From: JBPRGG01 sp051418075 | GTDB taxonomy: Bacteria > Bacteroidota > Bacteroidia > Cytophagales > Cyclobacteriaceae | NCBI GenBank assembly: GCA_051418075.1 | Contig: JBPRGG010000098.1 | Location: forward strand, 1-62,543 | Length of the DNA stretch: 62,543 nucleotides | Direction of reading: 5' to 3' | In this document: piece by piece, positions 35,864-44,577 of the stretch | Layout of the letters: every line of letters begins with the position of its first letter | How positions within the stretch are numbered: the stretch's first letter is position 1 | Position numbers and translations under genes: made by a program | Notes under the pieces: model-generated | Databases searched by the model: none | Told to the model about the DNA's origin: nothing | The model's input: only the letters and a program-made list of their open reading frames with translations

Positions 35864-37548
35864 TGTCACTTTCCGGACTTCCATTTAAAACCCGCAATTT
35901 CTCCAGGGTAAGAAAGGTCTTAAGTATTTTTATAAAATATGGTTTTGATGATATTGTTGCTCATACCCAGTTAAATAATATCATTTCCCGTAAAAAAATC
36001 AGTTCTTTAAAAAAAGAAGGACATCAAATTACTGCAAATACCCGTTTTGAGCGGATCAGAATGGTTTTTGAAGAACTGGGACCTACTTATATCAAGTTAG
36101 GTCAGATCCTAAGCAACAGGCAGGATATTCTTCCTAAAGATCTGATTACTCAGTTTGAACGGTTGCAGGATAATGTTGCTCCGGAAAAAGATTTTTCTGT
36201 TAGACAGATTTTAAGCCAGCAGCTTCAGATAGATCCGGACCAACATTTTTTAGAAATTCAGGAAAAACCCATAGCTTCAGCTTCCATTGCCCAGGTACAT
36301 AAAGCTAAATTAAAATCGGGAGAATGGGTCATGTTCAAGATACAGCGCCCTTCTATCCGCGAAGTAATCAAGGCAGACCTTGAAATTATAAGGTATATTG
36401 TCCGGCAGGTCATGAAAAGATGGCCGGAATTTGCGGCTTATCGCCCCCTGGACCTGTTGAAATCGTTTGAGCGAAGTATCAGACTGGAGTTAAGTTTTAA
36501 CTTGGAGGCATCAAATATCAACAGATTCAAAAACAACTTTAAAAATGACCGCCGGGTTTATGTACCGGAAATATTTCGTCAGTTCTGCAATGACAGTATA
36601 CTTTGTATGGAACAAGTGGTGGGCACTAAAATATCGGACCTGCCTGAGCTGAAAAAGAAAGAAATTGATCTTGAAAAAATCATTGATGCCGGTGTGGATG
36701 TATACTTTAAGCAAGTTTTTGAATTTGGTTATTTTCATGCTGATCCCCATCCGGGAAATATCCTGATTCTGAATGATGAAAGGATCTGTTTTTTAGATTT
36801 TGGTATGATGGGAGTTATCCTGCCTCAGGATCGTGAATTGATCAGTGAAATGGTGATTAACATCATGCGTCAGGACCTGAAAAGGTTGATCAGGAATATT
36901 GAAATGATATCAACAGAAACAAACATCCAGGATCATAAGACCCTGGAATATGACCTTTTTGACCTGATCCAGGAAGTGAATAGCGCTTCTATAAAAGACC
37001 TTCGGATGGAAATGCTTTATGAGAAATTCCGCACTTTTTTTTATACCCATCGTATTGTAATACCAGCAGACCTTTATTTACTGATGCGGGCTTTTGTGGT
37101 ATTAGAGGGGTTAGGCTTGATGATCAAGCCTGAATTTAATATGATGGAGGCCATGAAACCCTATGCCAAAACCCTGATCTGGAAAAAATACCAACCCAAA
37201 AACATGCTGGAAAGCTCTTTTTCTTCGATTTTGGATATCCGGGATCTGTTTAAACAGTTCCCGGGTGATCTGAAGTTAATCATGGAAAAGGTAAAAGAGG
37301 GTAAGTTAAAAATAGAATTTGCCCACATGGGCCTGGAAGGCTTTTATGCCTCTCTTGACAGGGTGACCAACCGGCTTTCACTGGCCATTATTACCTCCGC
37401 CCTAATTATTGGCTCCTCCCTGGTAGTACTATCAGGGGTTCCTCCCAAAATATTTAATATCCCGCTGTTTGGATTGATTGGCTTTTTAATATCTGTGGTC
37501 CTGGCAATCTGGATCATTATTTCCATCATAAAGAAAAATAAAATTTAA
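35863..37548 (+). CDS. AarF/ABC1/UbiB-family atypical kinase
   Basis: The protein has 561 aa. It carries the family's KxGQ motif (TYIKLGQILSNRQDILP), the Ala-rich nucleotide loop (ASASIAQVHKA), HADPHPGN and the metal-binding LDFGMMG. The C-terminus has two predicted TM helices (LSLAIITSALIIGSSLVVLS; IGFLISVVLAIWIIISII). UbiB-type ATPases assist synthesis or distribution of isoprenoid quinones at the membrane; in Bacteroidota this would be menaquinone rather than ubiquinone (inference). The coupled phasin-like gene upstream may be a partner. Confidence 0.92.
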   Translation: MSLSGLPFKTRNFSRVRKVLSIFIKYGFDDIVAHTQLNNIISRKKISSLKKEGHQITANTRFERIRMVFEELGPTYIKLGQILSNRQDILPKDLITQFERLQDNVAPEKDFSVRQILSQQLQIDPDQHFLEIQEKPIASASIAQVHKAKLKSGEWVMFKIQRPSIREVIKADLEIIRYIVRQVMKRWPEFAAYRPLDLLKSFERSIRLELSFNLEASNINRFKNNFKNDRRVYVPEIFRQFCNDSILCMEQVVGTKISDLPELKKKEIDLEKIIDAGVDVYFKQVFEFGYFHADPHPGNILILNDERICFLDFGMMGVILPQDRELISEMVINIMRQDLKRLIRNIEMISTETNIQDHKTLEYDLFDLIQEVNSASIKDLRMEMLYEKFRTFFYTHRIVIPADLYLLMRAFVVLEGLGLMIKPEFNMMEAMKPYAKTLIWKKYQPKNMLESSFSSILDIRDLFKQFPGDLKLIMEKVKEGKLKIEFAHMGLEGFYASLDRVTNRLSLAIITSALIIGSSLVVLSGVPPKIFNIPLFGLIGFLISVVLAIWIIISIIKKNKI

Positions 37549-37643
37549 CTTCATATCGGCCGATCAAAAGCTTCGCAATTAAAAAGCCAGGGCAATTTTC
37601 ATCTTTAGATTGACTACATATATTAAATATTGTATAATTTTGA

Positions 37644-40004
37644 ATGGTGAAGAGCTATTGGTATTTAACAAGTTTATTTTTATTATCATTTGCCCTGCTA
37701 CGAGCACAGCCGGTGACCAATACCATCAGAGGAAAGGTCTTTGATCAGGTCACCCATACACCAGTTGCCAATGCCAATCTGGCTTTATACCCTTCTGATC
37801 CTATGATAGGTATTTCCACTGATTCTTCTGGTCAGTTTAGCCTAAACCAGGTGCCAGTAGGCAGATATGATATCAGGATTTCGCATATAGCTTATAAACC
37901 GCAGTTGTTGGAAGGGGTTTTGGTGGAATCCGGCAAAGAACTGGTACTGCAGATTCCTGTGGAGGAGTCCATCAATATATTGCCTGACCTTGATATTTCA
38001 TCCCGCCGGTTGACCCTGGAAAAAATGAAGCCACTGAGTAGCTTTAACTTTTCTGTGGAAAAATCTCAAAGGTATGCCGCCACATTTTATGATCCGGCCC
38101 GACTGGTCAGTTCTAATGCCGGCGTAGCCACATCATTTGATCAGGCTAACAACATCATTGTGCGGGGCAATTCTCCCAATGGAGTGAATTGGCAAATTGA
38201 AGGGGCAGATGTGGTCAACCCTAACCATTTGACCAATGCCGGTACTTTCTCTGACCGGGCTTCCTTAAGTGGAGGAGGGGTGAGTATTTTGAGCGCACAA
38301 ACTCTGGCTGGTTCGAATTTTTATTCTGGTGCTTATGCTCCGGGAATTGGTAATGCCTTATCCGGAGTATTTGATATCCATATGCGGCAGGGAAACGATC
38401 AACATCGGGAATATACTTTACAAGCTGGCTTGCTTGGCATTGATCTTTCTGCCGAAGGTCCGTTCAATCCCGGACAAAGTACCTATTTAGTGAACTATCG
38501 CTATTCAACCATAGGATTGATCTCTGCCCTGGGAGTAGACCTGGGAGATGAGGCGATCAATTTTCAGGACCTTTCCTTTAGCCTAGATTTTAAAACAGAT
38601 AAACTGGGGGATTTTAAATTATTTGGTCTAGGAGGCTTGAGCCAGGAGAATTTCGAAAGTCCAAGAGATTCCAGTCTTTGGGATACACAGGAAGATCGCT
38701 ATGATGTCAATTTTTCAACCGATATGGGTGCCCTTGGATTAAATCACCAGTTGACCCTGCATTCTGACCTTTTTTTGAATAATGTGGTCTTGTTTTCCGG
38801 ATTAATAAACCGCAGAGTTGGGCGCTTTATTGAGGAGGATTACCAGGAAACAGAGCTGGAAAATGATTTTATCCAACGTAATATGGTATCCTACCTGTCC
38901 ACTCTTCATTATAAACTTGGAGCTGGACATAGGCTCAGGGTAGGATGGAGACTTAATCATATTTTACACCGGCAATCCAGTGCTTTAAGTACTGATCCGG
39001 ACCAGCCTATGATGCTGGAAGTTTCCACAGATCAATCTTACCAGATCATTCAGCCTTTTCTGGACTGGCAAGGGCAATTAAATCGGCAAATGAGCTATTC
39101 TTTGGGAATGCATGTTAATTATTTACACTTAAACCAAACCTATTCCTTAGAGCCAAGGATTAAATTAAACTATGTCTTAAATCCCAATCATGGGTTTAGT
39201 CTGGCTTATGGCAAGCATAGTATGAGTCAAACACCAGGCACCTATTTTTCTACATTTAATTCAGGTGGACAGGTAAGCCTGTTAAATTTAAATCTGGAAT
39301 TAACTAAAGCACATCACTTTATTGTAGGTCATCAATGGCTGCTTCCTCATCAATTGAATCTGCAGACGGAGTTGTATTGGCAAAGTCTTTATGATGTCCC
39401 TATTGTGGACTGCCCGGAAAGGAGTTTTTCCACCCTGAACCTGATGGAGGAGTTTGTAGATGATCCCCTGGTTAATAAAGGCAGAGGCAGGAATTTTGGC
39501 GTAGAATGGAGCCTGGAAAGAAAAATGGAAAATGGATTTTACTTTCTGTTGAATAATACAATTTTTGATTCTGAATATTTAGCAGGAGATCGGCGCTGGC
39601 GTGATACAAGATTTAATTCTCACTTCATTTCTGCTCTTACCACTGGAAAAGAATTTAGATCAGCGCCACAAAAATTACTTGGAATTAATCTGAGAATGAT
39701 TTATCAGGGGGGATTTAATGTTTCACCTATTGATTTCGAAGCCTCTCAGGCACAAAACCGTACTGTTTTTATAGAGTCGAAGGCTTTTGAAGGACAATTG
39801 CCTAATTATTATAGAATTGATCTCAATTTTAACTTCAAAAAATATAAGAAAAATTATACCAGAACATTATCTATTGATATTCAGAATCTTACCAGCAGGA
39901 AAAATGTAGCTTTTCAATATTATGATATTCATCAGGAGAAGGTCATTACAAAATATCAACTGGGTATCATTCCATTTTTGAGTTACCGGGTAGAGTTCAA
40001 TTAG
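37644..40004 (+). CDS. TonB-dependent receptor with N-terminal carboxypeptidase-regulatory-like domain
   Basis: The protein has 786 aa. The signal peptide ends LLRAQ (about residue 22). Residues 27-110 form a CarboxypepD_reg-like domain (IRGKVFDQVTHTPVANANLA). Residues about 140-235 form the plug (ANNIIVRGNSPNGVNWQIEG), followed by a beta barrel to the final FLSYRVEFN. It should import a siderophore or other bulky ligand across the outer membrane. No SusD gene is adjacent, and the substrate cannot be predicted. It ends convergently with mltF, the coding ends overlapping by 8 nt. Confidence 0.9.
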   Translation: MVKSYWYLTSLFLLSFALLRAQPVTNTIRGKVFDQVTHTPVANANLALYPSDPMIGISTDSSGQFSLNQVPVGRYDIRISHIAYKPQLLEGVLVESGKELVLQIPVEESINILPDLDISSRRLTLEKMKPLSSFNFSVEKSQRYAATFYDPARLVSSNAGVATSFDQANNIIVRGNSPNGVNWQIEGADVVNPNHLTNAGTFSDRASLSGGGVSILSAQTLAGSNFYSGAYAPGIGNALSGVFDIHMRQGNDQHREYTLQAGLLGIDLSAEGPFNPGQSTYLVNYRYSTIGLISALGVDLGDEAINFQDLSFSLDFKTDKLGDFKLFGLGGLSQENFESPRDSSLWDTQEDRYDVNFSTDMGALGLNHQLTLHSDLFLNNVVLFSGLINRRVGRFIEEDYQETELENDFIQRNMVSYLSTLHYKLGAGHRLRVGWRLNHILHRQSSALSTDPDQPMMLEVSTDQSYQIIQPFLDWQGQLNRQMSYSLGMHVNYLHLNQTYSLEPRIKLNYVLNPNHGFSLAYGKHSMSQTPGTYFSTFNSGGQVSLLNLNLELTKAHHFIVGHQWLLPHQLNLQTELYWQSLYDVPIVDCPERSFSTLNLMEEFVDDPLVNKGRGRNFGVEWSLERKMENGFYFLLNNTIFDSEYLAGDRRWRDTRFNSHFISALTTGKEFRSAPQKLLGINLRMIYQGGFNVSPIDFEASQAQNRTVFIESKAFEGQLPNYYRIDLNFNFKKYKKNYTRTLSIDIQNLTSRKNVAFQYYDIHQEKVITKYQLGIIPFLSYRVEFN

Positions 40005-41475
40005 CATTCATGGCTACCTCAGGCATATCATCCAGATCAGCATCTATGAATTTCTGATAATGACGATACCTTTTAATAATTTCATCCACATAATTAAAAG
40101 GCTCTTTTCCCCTCACATAGCCATATTCAACTACCTCATCATTGTAGTACTTGGGCTTTGACTTCAACAAAATATACTGGGCAACATTGGCCTCCCAGAC
40201 ATTCGGATCCTTACCATATTTCTCGGCCAAGCGCCGTGCATCTTCCACATGGGCTGGACCGGCGTTGTAGGAAGCCAGAATAAATTTGATCCTTTCGGTA
40301 GAATCTGGTATTACCGTCCAGTAATTCTGTAAAAATTCTATATATTTTACTCCTGCTTTCAGGCTTTGACTTGGATCATACAATTCAGTAACTCCAAATT
40401 GCTGAGCTGTAGCCGGCATCACCTGCATTAATCCCTTGGCTCCAGCCCAGGAAGTCACACCGGGATTAAATTTTGACTCCTGGTAAATTTGAGAGGCAAG
40501 CAGGCGCCAGTCCCAGTTAAGGTCGGTTGCATATTCCTTAATCTCATCATCATATTTTGATATTTTTCCACCTGCCTTTGAATAAAATTCACTTTTGATC
40601 CTGGTTGTGAAAGCCCTGGTATTTTCATAATACTTATTATACAAAACGTAATAAACAGGATCTTTTTGAAGGTCTTCCAGCCATTGATTGATCTCGGATT
40701 TTAATTCAGGAGAGGTTTTTCTAACTGCCCAGGCTATCCGTGTAGGTAAACTAAGATCTGTTTCCACATCCAGGATCGGATTATAGGTTTGATTTATTTT
40801 GGCAATATTTTTATCTGCTACTGTATATTTATATTCCCCGTTAGCTACTTTTTGCAGTATTTCTTCTGTTGATATATTTCCGGGCACCAGAGCAATATGG
40901 ATATCATCGCCCAATTCCTCAGAAAGATTATGTATCCTGCGATAATAAGAGGAGTTTTTTCGTACATGAACAGTATCACCGATCAGGTCTACCGGATTTC
41001 GGATCAGTTTTTTTTCTATTTGATGCAACTTCATCTGCCTCCAGTTTTCCGGCTTTCTTTGCACTAAAACTTGTTTTGTTGTATTAATAGGTGTAGTAAA
41101 ATCAACATAATATTTTCTTTCTTTGGTGATCGTTAGTCCATGCGCGATTAGGTCTCCTAAACCTTGATTAACCAAATACATGACACTATCCAGGTCTTCG
41201 GCAACAATCATTTCGAGGTCAACATCCAGGTGATTGGCCAGTCTTTCCAATAATTCATATTCATAACCCATGGGCTGTCCGCGATAAATAAAATAGGAAG
41301 TGGAACTGTAAGTGGTAATGGCTTTAAGGGTGCCGCGTTGTTTGATCTGAGCCAGGTCAACCTGAACTGGTTCTACATTTTTTAACCTATCTTCTTCGCA
41401 ATCACAATCTGAATCACAACCGGCCGTAGCTATCAAAATACCTGTTAAAAGAACAAAATAAGGTATATACTTCAT
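39997..41475 (-). CDS. mltF: Membrane-bound lytic murein transglycosylase F
   Basis: The protein has 492 aa. The lipoprotein signal ends ATAGC (Cys20), followed by acidic residues. Residues 38-285 form a periplasmic solute-binding-like domain (RGTLKAITTYSSTSYFIYRG). Residues about 315-455 form the lysozyme-like transglycosylase domain with catalytic Glu333 (YQESKFNP), then AKGLMQVMPATAQQFG and the FILASYNAGPAHVEDAR motif. It cleaves peptidoglycan to 1,6-anhydromuropeptides. Layout and size match E. coli MltF. The 8-nt convergent overlap with the TonB receptor gene leaves no room for a terminator between them. Confidence 0.94.
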   Translation of the reverse strand: MKYIPYFVLLTGILIATAGCDSDCDCEEDRLKNVEPVQVDLAQIKQRGTLKAITTYSSTSYFIYRGQPMGYEYELLERLANHLDVDLEMIVAEDLDSVMYLVNQGLGDLIAHGLTITKERKYYVDFTTPINTTKQVLVQRKPENWRQMKLHQIEKKLIRNPVDLIGDTVHVRKNSSYYRRIHNLSEELGDDIHIALVPGNISTEEILQKVANGEYKYTVADKNIAKINQTYNPILDVETDLSLPTRIAWAVRKTSPELKSEINQWLEDLQKDPVYYVLYNKYYENTRAFTTRIKSEFYSKAGGKISKYDDEIKEYATDLNWDWRLLASQIYQESKFNPGVTSWAGAKGLMQVMPATAQQFGVTELYDPSQSLKAGVKYIEFLQNYWTVIPDSTERIKFILASYNAGPAHVEDARRLAEKYGKDPNVWEANVAQYILLKSKPKYYNDEVVEYGYVRGKEPFNYVDEIIKRYRHYQKFIDADLDDMPEVAMNAN

Positions 41476-41572
41476 TATAAAATCCGTTTGGTTAGAAGAT
41501 ACCTATTGTATTAAATAATTTAATTAGTAAATTGTTCATAAAAAATTAAATTTGCTCCGGATATTGTAGAAT

Positions 41573-42100
41573 ATGGATCTAAAACAGGCGATTCTTGAAG
41601 AACATTCTAAAGCACAGGCTGAAAAAATTAAGGCATATGTAGGGCCGGATCAGGAAAAGTTTGCCTTATTAATGAATCTGTTTTTGAATGAAACTTACAG
41701 AGTAACCCAACGGGCGGCTATGGCTGTGGGCTTGTGTGCTCAAAAATATCCTTTTTTAATCAAGCCTTACCTGGAACTTATGATTAAAAACCTGCAAAAA
41801 CCGGTGCATGATGCAGTAAGAAGAAATACACTGCGCATTTTGCAGAACCAGGAAATCCCACCTGACCTTCAGGGTGAAACGATGGATATTTGCTTCAGCA
41901 TTTTAAATACAAATTCGGAGCCAATAGCTATCAAGGTTTTTGCCATGACTGTTTTGACTAATTTAGCGGAAATTTATCCGGAGCTTAGTCATGAATTAAT
42001 ATTGATCATTGAGGATCAAATGCCCTATGGATCAGCCGGTTTTAAATCCAGAGGAAATAAAATTCTTAAAAAATTAAGACAATTAAATCCAAAGGTATGA
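41573..42100 (+). CDS. HEAT-repeat-like cytoplasmic protein
   Basis: The protein has 175 aa, with no signal or TM segments, and is all helical. Repeated paired helices such as LLMNLFLNETYRVTQRAAMA, YLELMIKNLQKPVHDAVRRN and IAIKVFAMTVLTNLAEIYPE look like HEAT or armadillo units. It probably acts as a protein-binding scaffold. Its stop overlaps the start of the GH29 gene by 4 nt (ATGA, 42097-42100), so the two are co-expressed, but I see no functional link. Confidence 0.7.
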   Translation: MDLKQAILEEHSKAQAEKIKAYVGPDQEKFALLMNLFLNETYRVTQRAAMAVGLCAQKYPFLIKPYLELMIKNLQKPVHDAVRRNTLRILQNQEIPPDLQGETMDICFSILNTNSEPIAIKVFAMTVLTNLAEIYPELSHELILIIEDQMPYGSAGFKSRGNKILKKLRQLNPKV

Positions 42101-43245
42101 ATGAAATGAAGAAACCCAGGCGGAAATTTCTTAAACAAATGGCTGCTTCCGGATTGTCAGCAGCTGTTTTACCAGCTTCTTTATCTGTGCCCTCTGATCT
42201 TACTCGAGCTGCCTCTGATAAATCTAACAGTCCGCTACCCACATCCCAACAACAAGCCTGGATGGATCTGAAATTCGGCATGTTTATACATTTTGGTATC
42301 AATACCTACTATGACAAGGAATGGAGTGACGGAACATTGGATCCTTGGAAGTTTAATCCCATTCAGCTTGATACAGACCAGTGGTGTCAAACTGCCAGGG
42401 CAGCCGGAATGAAATATGTGGTTCTGATCACTAAACATCACGACGGGTTTTGTCTTTGGCCTTCCAGATATACGGATTATTCAGTAAAATCAACTCCCTA
42501 TAAAGGTGATGTGGTAGCTGAATTGGTCAATTCTGCCCAAAAATATGGCTTAAAAGTAGGATTGTATTACTCCCTATGGGACCGGCACGAAAAATCCCAC
42601 GATGAAAACATTCAGGTATATGTAGATTTTATGAAAAATCAATTGACCGAGTTGCTGACCAATTATGGAGATATCGTGGAGGTATGGTTCGACGGCTTCT
42701 GGAAATATCAGAAAACCGGCTGGACCAAAAAAATTAGTGATGATATGGGAGAAAACATCGCCGGTGACCGGAGCCGGGAAAGGGATCAGCGATTTATTGA
42801 GGCCTGGCGCATGGAAGGAGCTTACTGGTGGCAGATGGATCACCTTTATCAATTCATCAAAGCTTTGCAACCTGATTGCCTGGTCATGAATAACTCTACC
42901 ACGGCTTATCCTGGTGTACCTCTTCATCCGGTTGATATCCGTAGTGGTGAAAAGTACATGGAAGTAAAAGAAGATCAAAAAATATGGCAGTGGCTGGGAA
43001 AAGATATCTATCTGCCCCTGCAGATAGAAACAACCATGTCGGCCAAAGGCAATGATCAGTTTCCTTCCGGTAACTGGTTCTGGCATAAATGGGATCATTC
43101 CGTCAGGTCCAAAGAAGAAATAATGAAATTACTGGCTGTGGCTGATAAAATGGGAGCTAATCTGTTGCTGAATGTTGGACCAAGTGATAAAGGAAAACTG
43201 CGTCCGGAGGATGTGGCTATATTAAGTAAGTTAAGCTCATCTTGA
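42097..43245 (+). CDS. Alpha-L-fucosidase (GH29), Tat-exported
   Basis: The protein has 382 aa. The N-terminus MNEMKKPRRKFLKQMAASGL carries a twin-arginine signal (RRKFLK at 8-13). The GH29 core follows: GMFIHFGINTYYDKEW, TKHHDGFCLWPSRYTDY and the nucleophile D199 in VEVWFDGF. It lacks the C-terminal beta-sandwich of many fucosidases, so only the catalytic barrel remains. An alternative start is the ATG at 42106. It removes alpha-linked fucose from glycans in the periplasm. The upstream HEAT-like gene overlaps by 4 nt. Confidence 0.92.
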   Translation: MNEMKKPRRKFLKQMAASGLSAAVLPASLSVPSDLTRAASDKSNSPLPTSQQQAWMDLKFGMFIHFGINTYYDKEWSDGTLDPWKFNPIQLDTDQWCQTARAAGMKYVVLITKHHDGFCLWPSRYTDYSVKSTPYKGDVVAELVNSAQKYGLKVGLYYSLWDRHEKSHDENIQVYVDFMKNQLTELLTNYGDIVEVWFDGFWKYQKTGWTKKISDDMGENIAGDRSRERDQRFIEAWRMEGAYWWQMDHLYQFIKALQPDCLVMNNSTTAYPGVPLHPVDIRSGEKYMEVKEDQKIWQWLGKDIYLPLQIETTMSAKGNDQFPSGNWFWHKWDHSVRSKEEIMKLLAVADKMGANLLLNVGPSDKGKLRPEDVAILSKLSSS

Positions 43246-43356
43246 TCTATAGGATGGCTTCCTTTCAGTGGCAATTCATAGGCATTAAAAAGAAGGAAAA
43301 GAATGAATATATGTGCAAAGGCTGTACCTATGTCTGTGGTTTGGCTTGCTTTGACC

Positions 43357-43379
43357 GGGAGCAACTCAAAACTGCTCCC
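43357..43379. terminator. Hairpin between convergent GH29 and kduI genes
   Basis: GGGAGCA (43357-43363) and TGCTCCC (43373-43379) form a perfect 7-bp stem with a 9-nt loop, midway between the two stop codons. There is no strong T-run, so termination is likely but not certain. Confidence 0.5.
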
Positions 43380-43401
43380 AATCAAGCTACCGGGTGAAAT
43401 T

Positions 43402-44244
43402 TTATCTTAATTCGTAAGGCTCAGCCTTATCCATATCGCCATAATCCAGGTTTTCTCCTGCCATTCCCCATATAAACACATAGTTACTGGTTCCGGCACC
43501 GGCATGTATGGACCAGGCCGGAGAAATGACAGCCTGTTCATTCTGCATCCAAATATGACGGGTTTCCTGTGGTTGCCCCATGTAATGGCAAATAGATTGC
43601 CCTTCAGGAACTTCAAAGTAAAAATATGCTTCCATCCGACGATCATGGGTGTGTGGTGGCATTGTATTCCAAACACTGCCTTCTTTCAATTCGGTAAACC
43701 CCATTTGCAATTGACAAACATCAACTACACTGTTAACAATCATTTTATTGATGGTGCGGGCGTTTGAATTTTGTAAAGACCCTAACTCCACGATTTCTGC
43801 TTCATTTTTAGTGATTTTTTTGGTTGGATAAGTATGATGGGCCGGGGCTGAATTTACATAGAGGTGGGCCGGTTGAGCAGGATCCTGGCTGGAAAAAACC
43901 ACCTCGTTATGACCTTTACCTATATATAAAGCTTCCTTATAATTCAGGCTGAATTTTTCCCCATCCACAAGCACTTCTGCCTTTCCACCTACATTTATCA
44001 AACCTAATTCTCTTCTTTCCAGGAAATATTCGGCTTTCAGCGGATCGATGGTTTCTAACTTCAAAGGTTGACTTGCAGGAACTACTCCGCCTACGATATA
44101 TCTGTCATAATGGGAATATACCAGGTTAATCTCACCAGTTACCATTAATTTTTCGATTAAAAAATCTTGTCGTAATCTTTCTGTGTCGTAATTTTTTACA
44201 TCGGCTGGGTTGCTGGCATACCGGACTTCATAATTTATTGGCAT
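43402..44244 (-). CDS. kduI: 5-dehydro-4-deoxy-D-glucuronate isomerase
   Basis: The enzyme isomerises 5-keto-4-deoxyuronate to 2,5-diketo-3-deoxygluconate in breakdown of pectin or other uronic-acid polymers. The 280-aa length is normal. It begins MPINYEVRYASNPADVKNYD and carries the cupin metal-binding part PPHTHDRRMEAYFYFEVPE, plus SPAWSIHAGAGTSNYVFIWG near the end. No kduD or polysaccharide lyase is adjacent. The gene stands alone, divergent from the octaheme cytochrome operon. Confidence 0.96.
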   Translation of the reverse strand: MPINYEVRYASNPADVKNYDTERLRQDFLIEKLMVTGEINLVYSHYDRYIVGGVVPASQPLKLETIDPLKAEYFLERRELGLINVGGKAEVLVDGEKFSLNYKEALYIGKGHNEVVFSSQDPAQPAHLYVNSAPAHHTYPTKKITKNEAEIVELGSLQNSNARTINKMIVNSVVDVCQLQMGFTELKEGSVWNTMPPHTHDRRMEAYFYFEVPEGQSICHYMGQPQETRHIWMQNEQAVISPAWSIHAGAGTSNYVFIWGMAGENLDYGDMDKAEPYELR

Positions 44245-44577
44245 GGTTGTATGGGTTTTTGGTTAAAAAATTTGCCTGCAAAAGTAGGTTATTCAGCCAC
44301 TTCAGCCAAATGATTCTGAGGTTGATTCTTTCAAGCTATTGCTTTAAATTTTAAGCCAGAATTGTGATAAAAAATACAGATTTGAACCTTTTGTTTTTGT
44401 TAATTTTTTTCTTTATTAAGATTTATTAACTATAATAAACGAAATATTGGTTTAAGCTGACTAATATCATGTTTTGTTTAACCGAAATGTCTTTACTTAG
44501 AAACTAAAATTAAAGGATAATTCGTTTAGATGAATATATCATCATAGGTTGTTTTTTTAATATATTGCTCAGTTTAT
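44245..44577. other. Divergent intergenic region, kduI and octaheme operon
   Basis: This 333-bp AT-rich stretch must carry both divergent promoters. It includes T-rich tracts around 44390-44410, but no repeat or dyad that I would call an operator. Confidence 0.5.

Noticed and set aside
37555..37564. Palindrome ATCGGCCGAT after the UbiB gene
   Set aside because: Too short, and no T-run follows; not enough to call a terminator or operator.
42574..43098. 174-aa open frame antisense to the GH29 gene
   Set aside because: Mirror frame of a gene with clear catalytic motifs; no own features.
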